Below, in pieces: positions 29,858 to 40,855 of a DNA stretch of 64,000 nt. The notes under the pieces are model-generated. The model saw only the letters and a list, made by a program, of their open reading frames with translations, was not told where the DNA came from and made no database searches. Both the position numbers and the translations under genes were made by a program. Position 1 is the stretch's first letter. The number at the start of each line of letters is the position of its first letter. Source of the stretch: Saposhnikovia divaricata (taxonomy: Eukaryota > Streptophyta > Magnoliopsida > Apiales > Apiaceae); contig CM071595.1 of the NCBI GenBank assembly GCA_036435485.1, forward strand, positions 11,460,001-11,524,000, given 5' to 3'.

Positions 29858-30560
29858 GCCTTATAATATTTTTTAAAAAAATTTAAAAATATGAATTTAA
29901 GAAATAAATCTAAAAGAAAATATCTATAAATAAATAAATGAAAACAATATTGGAAAAATTTTAATATATACTCCGTCCGTCCCACCCAAATGTTTACATT
30001 TGGGTTGGGCACGGAGACCAAGGAAAAATATAAAGAAGGAGGAGAGAAGCAGGAAAAATGAGTTAAGTGGTGGGATCCATCGCTAAACAATGTATAAAAT
30101 GAGTTAGTGGAAGAAAGTAGTGGATGTAGTTAATTTTTATATTATAAAACTTTACCATTTTAGGAAAGTTTAGAAATGTAAGGAATTGGATAGGACATCC
30201 CAAAAACGAAAATGTAAAGAAACGGATGGGACAGAGGGAGTATATAGACAGCTAATAAACTATATACTTATTTTTTATGTTGATTTTGTTTCACATTTTC
30301 TTAGACCGACACCCGTTGTAATAGATACATATAAGACACGTTTCTCGACGGTCTTGTAATATATTTATTAAAAAATTTCAAAATATAGATGATTTAGGAA
30401 AGAAATAAAAAAAATATTTATAAATAAATTAGTGAACACAATTTTGTACAAATTTTAATATGTATATTGACAAAAAAATCATATACTTATTTTTTTCGAT
30501 TTTGTGTCACGTTTTCTTAGGCCGACACCCGTTATAATAAATACATATAGATATAAGAGC
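29858..30560. repeat. Tandem duplication inside the Helitron-like element
   Basis: Two copies of a ~210-bp unit, about 29858-30340 and 30348-30560. Both run from GGCCTTATAATAT / GGTCTTGTAATAT through ATTTTAATAT(A/G)TATA to TTTTCTTAG(A/G)CCGACACCCGTT. The first copy is enlarged by the Stowaway MITE at 29971-30240, so the MITE inserted after the duplication or into one copy only. Confidence 0.6.
29971..30240. mobile_element. Stowaway-like MITE
   Basis: Termini CTCCGTCCGTCCCA...GGGACAGAGGGAG are flanked by TA (29969-29970, 30241-30242). Internal sequence (GTGGTGGGATCCAT, GGAAAGTTTAGAAATGTAAGG) matches the Stowaway split by the Sirevirus, so they belong to one family. Confidence 0.85.
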
Positions 30561-31279
30561 AAATTTGATTTGAATTAAATAAAAGAAGACGTTGGAATAT
30601 TATGATCAAGAATAATAATAAGATAACAACGATAAATTAACAATAAATAAATAAATAGTAAATGGTGAAAGTTCAAACCTTTTGTGCCAGATTTCTGTTT
30701 TTACTTCTCAAAAAGAGATAGATCTCCTAATTCTTGTTCACACGATCAGGTATTTCTGTACCGAGATCACTAACAAAAAAAAATACAAAATCCAAAGCAA
30801 AGCAAAAAAAATAGATGAAGACAAAAGCAAACAGAAGCAAAAAAAAGGGTTACAAACATTATGATAAAATTTGATCGCTATGAGCTATGATTATATATAT
30901 ATATATAAGAATATTAAATTTCTTTTCTATTTCAAATATGTAAATTTGAATTCTTCTTCCATACAAATTCAAAAACCTTTTCTATTTCGAAGATGTTAAT
31001 ATTAAAAAAAAGAATTTCTGAAATATAATATTTTTTTCTATTTCGAATATATAAATTTGACTTCTTCTTCCCTACAAATTCGAAAACCTTTTCTATTTCG
31101 AAGATGTTAGTGTTGATGTTAAAAAGAAAGTTCTGATTTCTTTTCCAAAAAATAGGGCCTAAAGAAGGAAGTTTTGATTTTATTATTTAAAATAGAGGAG
31201 CTCTAGAAAAATAGATAAGTAGGATCCGAGCGATTTTAGAGCTCCGGGGGGTTTTCCTTTATATATATAATAGAAGATT

Positions 31280-32040
31280 CTTTTGAAGTAAGTATTTATT
31301 TTTAATTTGTATGCAAATATTATCATTACACTTCCCATAGTAGAATAAAATTAATCACCCAAGCAGTTTGATGTTATTATTGATGTGATTAGATGAATTT
31401 TTTTCCACAAATATGATTAAATAGTTACTGAAAAAAAATTAAGAAACACTGAGTACCGTGTAGTGTAAAATAATATCGACATTGTAAATATAAATATATA
31501 TTTCAATTATCTCATTATAATCTGAAGATAAAACGTTCCTCATTTTAATAAAAAATGAAAAGTTATTATATATATTAATAATCTTAAAAAACAAAGTGGG
31601 GGTGGGGTGCAGTACTTGGCCCACCCGAAAATTCTAGTTTAGAGTATATAAAACATGTATGTATGATGTAGATATATCAATCACGTGTATGCATAATATT
31701 GCTAGTTCCTTTTACAATCAATATCCAAATTCGAATCCTCTCGATCTAAACTTTTTAGCATGATATTTAGTTTAATAGTCTCATTTTTTAAATAGGGGTA
31801 AACATTTGGTTCGAATATTCAAAATCAGACATATTTACCTAAAATAATTTGGTTTGAATACCGAACCAAATTACATAGTTCAATATTTGGAAAGATGTTT
31901 TTATTAATTTGAAGATTTGGTTTTTTGATTTAAATTTTAGAGTTATTTGAAAGTCTAATATATCTGAATTATTGTATATGTTTTTAAAGATATTAAATTT
32001 TTGTATGCAAGTTTTATGAATATTTTATAAATTTCATATA
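31280..32040. other. AT-rich spacer, no gene
   Basis: No credible coding sequence. A minus-strand frame at 31439-31624 is low-complexity (YIYIYN). 31803-31935 contains repeated TTTGGTT/AATATTCAAA words but no defined element ends. Confidence 0.4.
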
Positions 32041-32356
32041 CTACCTTATAACCCGTGCTTTGCACGGGTTACTTTTAAATAATTTAATGTTTATAATTAA
32101 ATTAAATATAATATAATGATATGTTTTTTGATGTAATTTTAATTAACTTTATTTATATTTTTAGAATTGATATTAATAATTGTTAATTTTAACATGTTGT
32201 TGGTGAGATTCGAAACTTAGACCTCTGTATATAATAACTTTTAGTATTATATCTAACGGTCCTAAAAGATCTAACTGTTGCGGTTGAAAAGATAACCAAA
32301 AAGGAGGTGTTAATCAAACTACACAATATACCATGTTTTGTTTATTATAATTTAGC
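32041..32356 (-). mobile_element. Short Helitron-like element with CCCGTGC hairpin
   Basis: Contains the hairpin CCCGTGCTTTGCACGGG (32052-32068) near one end. Read on the minus strand it shares layout and words with 61645-61962 (TATAATAA start, GTTTGATTAA, GGTTATCTTTT, a TTTCGAATCTCACC-like box, terminal hairpin). Two copies in one window with hairpin ends suggest a small non-autonomous Helitron family, although the terminal CTAG is not intact in either. Confidence 0.4.
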
Positions 32357-32359
32357 ATA

Positions 32360-33456
32360 TATATCTTAATTTTTTTTCATTTAAATATTTTTTTTAAAAG
32401 CATAGGATAGATAGATAAATAGCTCATCAAAGATAGGCTCATATTACATCTGGCCGTTATAAATACATAGAATGTTTTAAAGAAACGATTCCCTTTTCCT
32501 TCTGACAACCCACAAACCCTGTCTTCAAAGCATCACTTGAGCAAGCGGTGAACTACCACATTCTCAATATTTGCCACAATATCCAATTCATGCACAACCA
32601 TAAATTGTTTTCCAATCGGCCAAAGCTCATGTCATTACACCAAACTTCAAAAACTCTACAAAATGGACCTGCAAGAATCACCATACGGTCCCAATTCTCA
32701 GCACCATGTCGAGCCAAATAAGCAGCAAGGGCATTTGCAAAGAGTGCTAGTGTCCATGAGAAAGTTACGATTTGCTTTTCTTTGAGTAAGTTGTAGGATC
32801 ACATACATTTGTTTGTCCACCGCCCCAAATATTGCTACAATCCTCGACTCTTAGTACCTCGTGGTCTATCTCTACTTCGATCATAAAATGATCGTCCAGA
32901 AAAGCTCTCATCAACTTCTTCAACATAGCATAGTGTTTGTTAAGTCGCCTTTCCTGAATGCCTAAACATCCAGCTACCATCTAGGCCTGAATTAAAGGAG
33001 TCCAAACAACCCTTGAATAGGGCCTCATAATTCTTAGAGCCCCCAAATTTTCAAAGTCCATTATTCTTATGTATGTGTATCACTAAGAATTAAACGCAAC
33101 AACAATCTCAAACCTTTCTTCTCTGAATTTACGGCTTGTTTCTGGTAAATTACAACATCTTTACATATTTATTTCTTATGTTTAAGACGGGCCTACCACT
33201 ATCCTCACAATCTTGCCTCTATGATTCCTTATTACAACCCCTATCCCAGACACATTACCATTAGGTACTGGCTCATCAATGAAGAAAGAGTGCACATCGA
33301 TCTTGTTGCACACTTCAGGAAGAAGCATCCACTGAACTCCAACACCTTACATTTTCTTATTTATTTAAAAACTAGGCTTGGACATGTATGTACTTTGCTT
33401 GAACAACATAAATTTAATCATATTACATTAACTAATTTTATAAAATCATATATTGT
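32360..33456 (-). other. Spacer with possible retroelement remnant
   Basis: About 32480-32990 on the minus strand has higher coding likeness than its surroundings, with phrases such as FANALAAYLARHGAENWDRM that recall the end of an RNase H-like domain. A 71-codon frame lies at 32765-32980. Frames are broken and I cannot assign a family. The rest of the stretch shows no gene. It may be a decayed LINE or domesticated RNase H fragment. Confidence 0.3.
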
Positions 33457-33464
33457 ATGCTATA

Positions 33465-34038
33465 TAGGGATGACAATCGGGTCGGATCGGGTCGGGTTCG
33501 GCAAAATCCAAATCCAAACCCGATTTTTTGGATAAAACCCGAACCCGACCCGAACCCGAAAAATACCCGAAAACTGAAACCCGAACCCGATCCAATGGAT
33601 TTCGGGTGGATTTCGTGTATACCCGAAACCCGAAATTTTTTGGATTTGGATAATACCCGAAACCCGAAACCCGAAAACCAGAAATTTTCAATCAAGTTTT
33701 ATATAACACACACTATAATATTTATACATTATAAAAAGTATTATTAATATTATATAACTAATTATATTCTGTGAATTAATTTTAATATTTTTATATTTAA
33801 TTTTGTTATAAAATTTTACATATAATCAATTTTTAAATGAATTTAAATCATTAAAATAACCAAATAGATTTGATATGAAATACATCTTAAATACTTAGAG
33901 TCTAAAAATATTTTAATATTTCGGTTTTAATAATACAAGGTTATTTGTTATACGATGCACCAATGACTTTTATATAAAATGTATTACATTATGAAATATA
34001 TTATAGTATAAATTATATACATATATACATACACACAC

Positions 34039-34090
<52 letters not shown>

Positions 34091-34304
34091 GGGGTTTTTT
34101 CGGGTTTCGGGTTTGGATCGGGTTTCGGGTTTCGGATCGGGTTTCGGATCGGGTTTCATAATATCCAAATCCAAATCCAAAAATTTTCGGGTTTGAAAAT
34201 CAAATCCAAATCCAAATCCAAATCCAAAAAATCGGGTTCGGGTTATCCAAAATTTCGGGTTTTGGATCGGGTATCCGTCGGATCGGATTTTTTTGCCATC
34301 CCTA
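33465..34304. mobile_element. Non-autonomous hAT-like element, GGGTTTCGGG-rich
   Basis: Termini TAGGGATGACAA...TTGCCATCCCTA are flanked by the perfect 8-bp duplication ATGCTATA (33457-33464, 34305-34312), the hAT signature. Both subterminal parts are dense in CGGGTTTCGGGT / ACCCGAAACCCGA words, which produce spurious open frames rich in Gly, Phe and Asp in several frames. The centre is AT-rich with a TA microsatellite at about 34039-34087. No transposase. Confidence 0.88.
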
Positions 34305-34437
34305 ATGCTATAGTTGATTTTTGTACATAAAGTTTTATAACATCTAAACCCACAATTGAATGCATACCGGACATAACAAACCACCGCAGGTTAGTCCAAA
34401 AGTGCTAGAAAATTGGTACACATTAAGTTGACTTGTA

Positions 34438-34698
34438 CTCCCTCCGTCCCCTTTTAGCTGTCACATTTGGGAAAAAATTGTCCCTAAATAGTTGTTTCAC
34501 TCTTATTCCAATACACTTTTATACCAATTTTTCCTTATCTACCCCTTAATTCCTAATTCCAATGTTTGACTTTACAACTAATCTCATTATTTAATATAAT
34601 AATTAAGGGCAATACATAGAAACAATTTATAGCATTAATATTTTCTTAATATATATATATTTTTTCCAAATGTGATAACTAAAAAGGGATGGAGGGAG
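34438..34698. mobile_element. Stowaway-like MITE
   Basis: Long inverted termini (over 30 bp: CTCCCTCCGTCCCCTTTTAG... with the matching right end ...CTAAAAAGGGATGGAGGGAG) are flanked by TA (34436-34437, 34699-34700). The interior differs from the other two Stowaways, so this is a separate family. Confidence 0.88.
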
Positions 34699-34719
34699 TA
34701 TCCACAAGGGATAATCAAT

Positions 34720-35287
34720 TATTTCGTCTTTAAACTATATGTTATTTTTGGTTTAGGACCTCGAACTATAAAAAATATCATGATACCTAAACTTTTACAA
34801 TTTCTAATTCACATCCTTCCGTCCAAATTTGACTAACAACGTCAATGCTGACGTGACAACGTTGGAAAAATTGAAATTTCACGGAATGAAGTGAAAATTT
34901 GATATGTTAATCTACGAGTGATTACAAGAACACGGGTGGTGAAAGTTTCCAATTTCGAGTTCACTAACATATGGAAATCTGTAGAATTTAGTAAGTTTTT
35001 TTCGTGTTCTTGAAATTAAAGTGCAGATTACTATATGTTATTGAATTCGAAATCGAAAACTTTCACCACCCATGTTCTTATAATCACTCATAGATTAACA
35101 TGTTGAATTTTCATTTCATTCCGTGAAATTTCAATTTTTCCAACATTGTCGTGTCAGCATTGACTAACATCCGTTAGTCAAATTTGGACGGAAGAATGCG
35201 AATCAGAATTTGTAAAAGTTTAGGTATGATTTTTTTTAATGTTCATATACCTAAACCAAAAACAACATATAGTTTAAGGACAAAATA
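34720..35287. mobile_element. Foldback-like long inverted repeat
   Basis: Almost the whole 570 bp is one inverted repeat. Left words TTAAACTATATGTTATTTTT, CCGTCCAAATTTGACTAAC, TGACGTGACAACGTTGG and AACACGGGTGGTGAAAG recur as reverse complements on the right. No target duplication could be fixed. It starts 22 bp after the Stowaway MITE. A transcript would fold into a near-full-length hairpin. No coding content. Confidence 0.7.
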
Positions 35288-35289
35288 TT

Positions 35290-36390
35290 TGACACACACT
35301 CTCACTCTAATAAATGCGGAATGTTTGCAATATTAATTCCATCCCGACTATATTTATCAAAAGCTATTACTTCATTGAGGTGCATTTTATATATTTATCT
35401 AATATTGTAATTATGTTACCATAATTTTACATATTTTTATCAAGATTTGAATATTTATACCTTAAAGTTTTAATTGTGTTTAAAAAAATTATAGTATTGG
35501 CAATAAAATTTTGGTTAATAGGGTTCTTTTTTAAATTGTGATCCACAAATGTGAGAGAATGGGAAAATTTTCGATGGTAATTGTGGTAAAATGTTTTAAT
35601 TAAAAAACAAATGAGAACGATACATAAAAAATATTATATTGGACTAATGAGTAATCATGCACATAACATTAGAAAAGTAAAAAAGTTGAGTATTAGATAT
35701 CCTATATCATAAATTAAATATCTTAGATATATTTTATATTCAAAAGGGAAAAAATTGTGTTGATTTAATAAAAGCATGAAATTAAATTATGACAAAAAAA
35801 GCATGAAATGAAATTTTGGTAGATCGCATGCTAACAACACGATTACGTACAAATATATTACATACTAAGAACGCACGAATATGAATAGATATTAATCTAG
35901 TATGTGTATTATTTTTAAAAAAAATATATTTTAAAATAAATCTATGCATAAAACTTGTTTGAAATGAATATTTTTAAAGAAATTTACATACTTATTCATC
36001 TTGCATATTTAGTTATGGTAAAAATATTAGCTACTTTCTGAACACACCAAATTTCTGTATATTGTTATTACTAAGCGTGAAAACTTAGTTTTTATAACAT
36101 AATAGAAATTCTATATATTGTGATTTTTAAGCACGATAAAACTATGACTATTGAGATATGTCAAAAATTAGTTGAATCTGTTATTGTCTTAAATGAGTTG
36201 AAATCGTTCTTTTATGTTTCCGACTAATGATAACATGCTAATTTAGTTAGAATTCAATAGCCTAGATTAACAAACGTTAATTACCGTGATTTTATTTATC
36301 ATACGTGTATTATAACTATATTTGTTATGTTACTATATAAAGTGAATTAAGTTCATAAAATAAATCTGTGCAAAGTGGATGATATATATA
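35290..36390. other. AT-rich spacer, nothing recognised
   Basis: Intergenic AT-rich DNA with no credible gene, no defined element ends and no RNA gene seen on either strand. Confidence 0.5.
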
Positions 36391-36782
36391 TAGGGTCTTG
36401 TTCTAATAGAAACTAACTTAGAATAGAAACTAGAAACTAAACCTAAATTAAATATTTTAAGTTAATCTAATGACCAAATTAGGGGTACTCCAATACAAAA
36501 AACGTTTAAAATTATTGTCTCTATTCAACAAAAATATAAAAAAATTAAAAAAATTAAAAAAAAAGTTACTGTTCACGTGATGACGTGGCACGTGAACAGT
36601 AACTTTTTTTTAAATTTTTTTTTATTTTTTTTATATTTTTGTTGAATAGAGCCAAGAATTTTAAACGTTTTTTGTGAAGGTGCCCCTAGCGGGGCCATTA
36701 AAATAAATGAAATATAATTTATTTAGTGTAGGTTTCTAGTTTCTATTCTAAGGTTGGTTTCTATTTGAACGCTAGCCTATAT
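36391..36782. mobile_element. Foldback-like element with G-box palindrome at its centre
   Basis: Inverted arms: TTCTAATAGAAACTAACTTA and GAATAGAAACTAGAAACTAA on the left answer CTAGTTTCTATTCTAAGG and GGTTTCTATTTGAAC on the right. AAACGTTTAAAATT and TCTATTCAACAAAAATAT have right-hand mirror copies too. The centre (36565-36603) is GTTACTGTTCACGTG, a 9-bp loop ATGACGTGG, and CACGTGAACAGTAAC. The insertion sits in TA repeats, so no target duplication can be defined. Confidence 0.7.
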
Positions 36783-37063
36783 ATATATATATATATACTA
36801 ATCAATCTCATTAGAAAATTTTACTTGTAATATATTCACACACACATGCACATTATTTTGTACAATAAAATTGAATTCATTTTTTCAATTTTTGAATATT
36901 AATCAAAAAAATTTCTTATGGTGTAAACTATGTATTTAAATTAATATCACATAAAACTTATATAACTATGATAAATGTTTAGTATATACCACTTCAACGT
37001 TTGACCCGTTAGAGTATTGCAGTTGAACAAAGTATTTTGATTTATATAATGATTTTGAAAATT

Positions 37064-37240
37064 CACTACTAAAAATATGGCAATAGACATCGGGTAAAAA
37101 CCGATGTCTGTTTTGAACGCGAACCGATATCTTCGCGTGTGATGTTAAAAACCTGAAATTTAGTCATCGATTTTTAACCGATGTCTAGTACATATTTAGA
37201 CATCGCTTTATTTTTTTGTATATTTTTTATGTCTTTGCTT
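37064..37240 (+). mobile_element. CACTA-type transposon end, truncated (tentative)
   Basis: Begins CACTACTAAAAATATGGC, close to the plant En/Spm terminus, and is followed by subterminal repeats in both orientations (GACATCGGG, ACCGATGTC at 37075-37110, then CATCGATTTTTAACCGATGTC-like words). No TAGTG partner was found before F-box copy 2, so the element is truncated or its end has decayed. Confidence 0.45.
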
Positions 37241-37555
37241 CTAATCTATTAATAGTTTATTAATAAATAGGAAAAGAGATCATCGTTTTATTCCCAACTT
37301 CTGCAATAAATAAAAAAATATTTATTTATTATTTTAATAGTAGATTTATAGTTCGATTTTATCACCTACAAGGCTACAACCAATTAAAAGGATCATGTAT
37401 TCATTTACAATAAATAACATCGTGAAATCAATAATAGTCCTTTGTTAATGAAATAATTTATTTAAATACTATCGGAAGTTAATGAACCACAAAATAAATA
37501 TCTATCGTTATACCCAAGTTTTGAGTACGTGATTAGGGTTTTAGGTGAACAGAAG

Positions 37556-39009
37556 ATGGGAAACCAGGGCAAAAAAGATGAAGAAGATGGAATCAGCGAA
37601 CTGTCTAATGACCTGATCAATCACATTCTCTCCTTTGTTGATTCTAGTGTCGAAGTCCAAACCATGGTATTATCGAACCGATGGCTAAATCTCTTGACTA
37701 CTCTGTCTTGCCTCAACTTTGATCGACTGGTATCTGGTAATTATGAAAATCTTGTTAGTAACTTCCTCAAAAATCGAGATCAACAATATGTTATTTCAAA
37801 ATTTACTGTTGATTGTGGTTACTTTGGAGACAAAAAGTTACTAACAACTTGTTTAGACTATGCACTTTCTCACAGCGTTGGGCATTTGTCCATCTATACT
37901 AGAGATTTGGCTGATTATCCTTGTAAGATCGGTTTTGCATGTCTTAAAAATTTGCATCTCATACGAAGCCAAAATTTGCCGATGATGGATTATTGGACTT
38001 TGACCTCTTTAATCTCTTTATATCTTGAGGTAGTTAGTATTGATAATAAAATTTTGGGGTTTGAAAACTTGAATGAATTAACTCTGGTTGAAAATTTTAC
38101 GGGAAGATTTGATACGGAGACTATCACTATAAATTGTCCAAAACTCCAATGTCTCACCTTTAACCCGGAAAACTGACATACATTTATTGTTTCAGTGCCA
38201 AGTCTATATTACTGGAGTTATTGTTCTAGACATGTATCAGCCATCTTGGCAATGGATGGATTCCCTTGCATTAAACAAGTGTATATAGATGTTAGGAAAA
38301 ATGATGGTGACTTCTTCTTGAAGTACTATTCTGATCGGTCGTACTGGATAGTGTTGAAACTTTCCAAGGAGAAATTTATTTTCATGTTATAGGCCGTGAG
38401 TGAAACCCTGTTTCTTGAACTTTCATATGAAACAATTGAGGTATCTTTTCCATTTTCATGCTATCTTTAAATATTAATGATGAGTTTAATTCAGCGGAGT
38501 TCTCTTAAATGAAGTACAAATTGGTGTACTATATGTCCTGCAATATGTTCTGCCATATGTTTTGCAATTTTTTAAAGTAGACATATTGCAGAACGTAAGA
38601 TACTCCAATTAATAATCCATTTTAGAGTGTTCCATATATCTGCTTTATTTTGAGAAGTTAGGAATGAAAAGAACAAAAAAAACCAACAGATAAGAGGGAG
38701 AAAAAACTACGCGTAACGTCCTCCAAAGTCCAAATTTAACTTGTGGGTATATATTCTTATCTCATGTACTATAATTTTCCATGGGATATTGTGCATACTG
38801 CATTCTAATCACATGTATTGTTATCATTTTAGGGACTTCGGTTGATTTATCCAGAATTATCGAAATGCAAGCATTCTTCATTAGGAAACCTCAAGTTTTT
38901 TTCCCTGCGGCGACCAGGAGTATTTGATATGCAGCCAACCAGGACTAATTATGTCATTAACTATTTGATTACTAATTCTCCGTGTGCGAAGATCATCAGA
39001 AGGTTGTAA
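37556..39009 (+). pseudogene. F-box/LRR protein copy 2 with premature stop
   Basis: Best-preserved of the three F-box/LRR copies. ATG at 37556 (GAAGATGGGAAAC) starts MGNQGKKDEEDGISELS. The F-box is NDLINHILSFVDSSVEVQTMVLSNRWLNL, followed by LRR segments (FACLKNLHLIRSQNLPMMDYW, FENLNELTLVENF). After 206 codons an in-frame TGA (38174-38176) follows NPEN. The same frame then continues (IVSVPSLYYWS...DGFPCIKQVYID) to a TAG at about 38392. An intron at 38441-38832 (GAG|GTATCT...TTTTAG|GG) leads to a last exon ending VINYLITNSPCAKIIRRL and TAA at 39009. Either a pseudogene or a gene making a short F-box/LRR protein; pseudogene is more likely. It lies upstream of copy 3 in the same orientation. Confidence 0.75.
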
Positions 39010-39540
39010 ATAAATTATGCACGTTGGTATTCTCCTTGTACCCATTGGATTCAAAATTTGGAACAAATTGTGCTAAATTTTATTCATCATTTTGAGAAGC
39101 CAGGATTGGTATCATGGGTGGAACGGTGCAGATCTCTATTTTTTCTTGGCTGGAAAATTTGTAAGTTGGCGTGTTCTGATCTACAATATTCCGTGCTTCA
39201 CTCTGCATCGTCACGCTTGAAATTATGCCCATGTCAATTGCTAGTTTTGTGTTTGGTTTAGAGTTGTGCTAGTGTTTTTTTAAAAATTTGTGCCGGTGTT
39301 CTAATAAATATTGTGTCACTTAAGTTCATGCTTCTTTGTGTTCTGTCGGTGTTGGATGTTGTGTGCAGTTTACGGATTAGATCTTTCACTGGTGGCTGGA
39401 AAGGGAACTAGTGTTTTGATGAGATGTACCATCAGTTTATTAAAATAAAAATGATGTATATTGATCTTTTTCTTGATGAGTTGGATATTTAAAAAAGATT
39501 TCCTAAATACCGTATAATTACATTAATTACATACTCTCCT
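39010..39540 (+). other. 3' flank of F-box copy 2
   Basis: Non-coding. 39060-39250 (GAGAAGCCAGGATTGGTATC, GCAGATCTCTATTTT) matches 7430-7620 downstream of copy 1, evidence that the duplication unit included 3' flanking DNA. Confidence 0.5.
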
Positions 39541-39578
39541 ATGTATATTCTGGAGTCGCAGTACAGACCATGTTATTA
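39541..39578 (+). pseudogene. F-box copy 3, piece 1
   Basis: TTCTGGAGTCGCAGTACAGACCATG aligns with TTCTGAAGTCGCAGTACGTACCATG inside the F-box of copy 1. It breaks off at the TTA where a Tourist MITE inserted. Sequence upstream of this piece is not recognisable as F-box. Confidence 0.65.
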
Positions 39579-39985
39579 GAGCATTCACATCCCATCCCCC
39601 ATCCCCAACCCCAAAAACTTACTAAAAATAGTAAATCCCCAAATAAAAATAGTAAATCCCTAAAATTATCAAAAAGTTTCTACATCCCATTCCCCATTTT
39701 CCATTCCCCTATCCCTATATTCTTTTTTATATTACTTCTTTCTCTCTCTTTCACTTACAATTTTAACTACCAAAACTCACCCACTACAATTAAATATATT
39801 TAAAAGAGGAGAGAGATGATTTGGGGTTCAAAATAGTTGTCCCCAAATATGGGGATTCAAAACTTGTCCCCAAAATTAATCCCTAAAATGGGGAATGGGA
39901 TGGAGGAGTGTTTTAGAAGAAAAGTTGGACAAATCCCTAAATTATAGGGATGGGGTTGGGGATGGGGGATGGGATGTGAATGCTC
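39579..39985. mobile_element. Tourist/Harbinger-like MITE (GAGCATTCACATCCC type)
   Basis: Termini GAGCATTCACATCCC...GGGATGTGAATGCTC are flanked by TTA (39576-39578, 39986-39988). The interior is AT-rich with CCCCAAATTTGGGG-like words. It sits within the F-box of copy 3, between two sequences that are adjacent in copies 1 and 2. Confidence 0.88.
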
Positions 39986-40054
39986 TTAAGATGGGTAAAT
40001 GTCCGGACTACTCTTCACTGTCTTAACTTTAAATATGTACTACCTATGTATTAT
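39986..40054 (+). pseudogene. F-box copy 3, piece 2
   Basis: AGATGGGTAAATGTCCGGACTACTC... corresponds to the RWVNFWTTL part of copy 1's F-box. It ends at the 9-bp target duplication ATGTATTAT (40046-40054) of the FAR1-type MULE. Confidence 0.65.
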
Positions 40055-40257
40055 GGCTCCCGGTCTGGTGCAACCGTATGCACCAGACCCGTTACTGAAT
40101 ATACGGTCCCCCCGCCGTTGGATCAACCATCCAACGGCCCTGATTAAAAAAAATTTTTTACCGTACCGCAACAAGTTTCCGCGGTACGGGGCAATTACCA
40201 AAATACCCCTGCTCCCGTACCGCAACAAGTTTCCGCGGTACGGTACTGTTTCCTTTT
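40055..40257 (+). repeat. Left terminal inverted repeat of the FAR1-type MULE
   Basis: Matches the reverse complement of 48274-48473. Contains two copies of the 29-bp stem-loop unit CCGTACCGC-AACAAGTTTCC-GCGGTACGG (40161-40189 and 40215-40243), separated by GGCAATTACCAAAATACCCC. Also holds the smaller palindromic words GTCTGGTGCAACCGTATGCACCAGAC (40063-40088, split stem) and CCGTTGGATCAACCATCCAACGG. Confidence 0.9.
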
Positions 40258-40855
40258 GTTTCTTATTTCGCCAGTAGCCGTGTACAACACAGAAATCACA
40301 AAATCATCACCAAATATTAAGTTTCTGAGGCGATTTATTAACTTTGAGAGGCAATTTCTTGCGTTTGAGAGGCGAAATCAACACATACGGGCTGTTCTTC
40401 ATCATTTGGAGGTATTTTGTTCATTATTCATCTTTTCTTTGTTGGTATAATGTGTGTACATATGATTTTGTATGTATGTAAACCCAAAATGTGCGATTTA
40501 TTGTATGTTTGCTGCATATTGTTGTACCATTGTTGTGTGTAATGCGAATTAGAGGCATATAAATGGTGTAATTCGAATTTCCCCGTACTTTAGTTTAATT
40601 AGGGTTTAATTTTTTTTTTTAAATTATGTGTATAATTGAACTAGGGTTTATGTGTAATTCAAATTAGGGCTTTGCACTAGGAATATTTTTGTTGATTTTA
40701 CAGAGAATGTTTGTTGTATTTAGGGTATATTCTTGTGAAATTCGAAATGAGTATTTCATTTTGATTATTAATTTAGTTCTTATGATTTTTAGATAATATT
40801 TTTGAATACTATTTGAACTTGTTTTTAATGTAATTCTTTATCTAATTGGCAGGGT

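Larger units (their letters stand above)
29831..31277 (-). mobile_element. Helitron-like element (tentative)
   Basis: On the minus strand the end reads CCGCGAAGCGCGG (hairpin), then a short spacer and CTAG|T at about 29830, the classic Helitron 3' terminus. A possible 5' start (TCTTCTATTATATATATAAA) lies on the same strand near 31277. No Rep/helicase coding is present, so it would be non-autonomous. The interior holds a tandem duplication and a Stowaway MITE. The 5' end is a guess. Confidence 0.4.

Noticed and set aside
33438..34384. Several overlapping frames rich in Gly/Phe/Asp/Pro
   Set aside because: They are translations of the GGGTTTCGGGT repeats of the hAT-like element, present in several frames on both strands.
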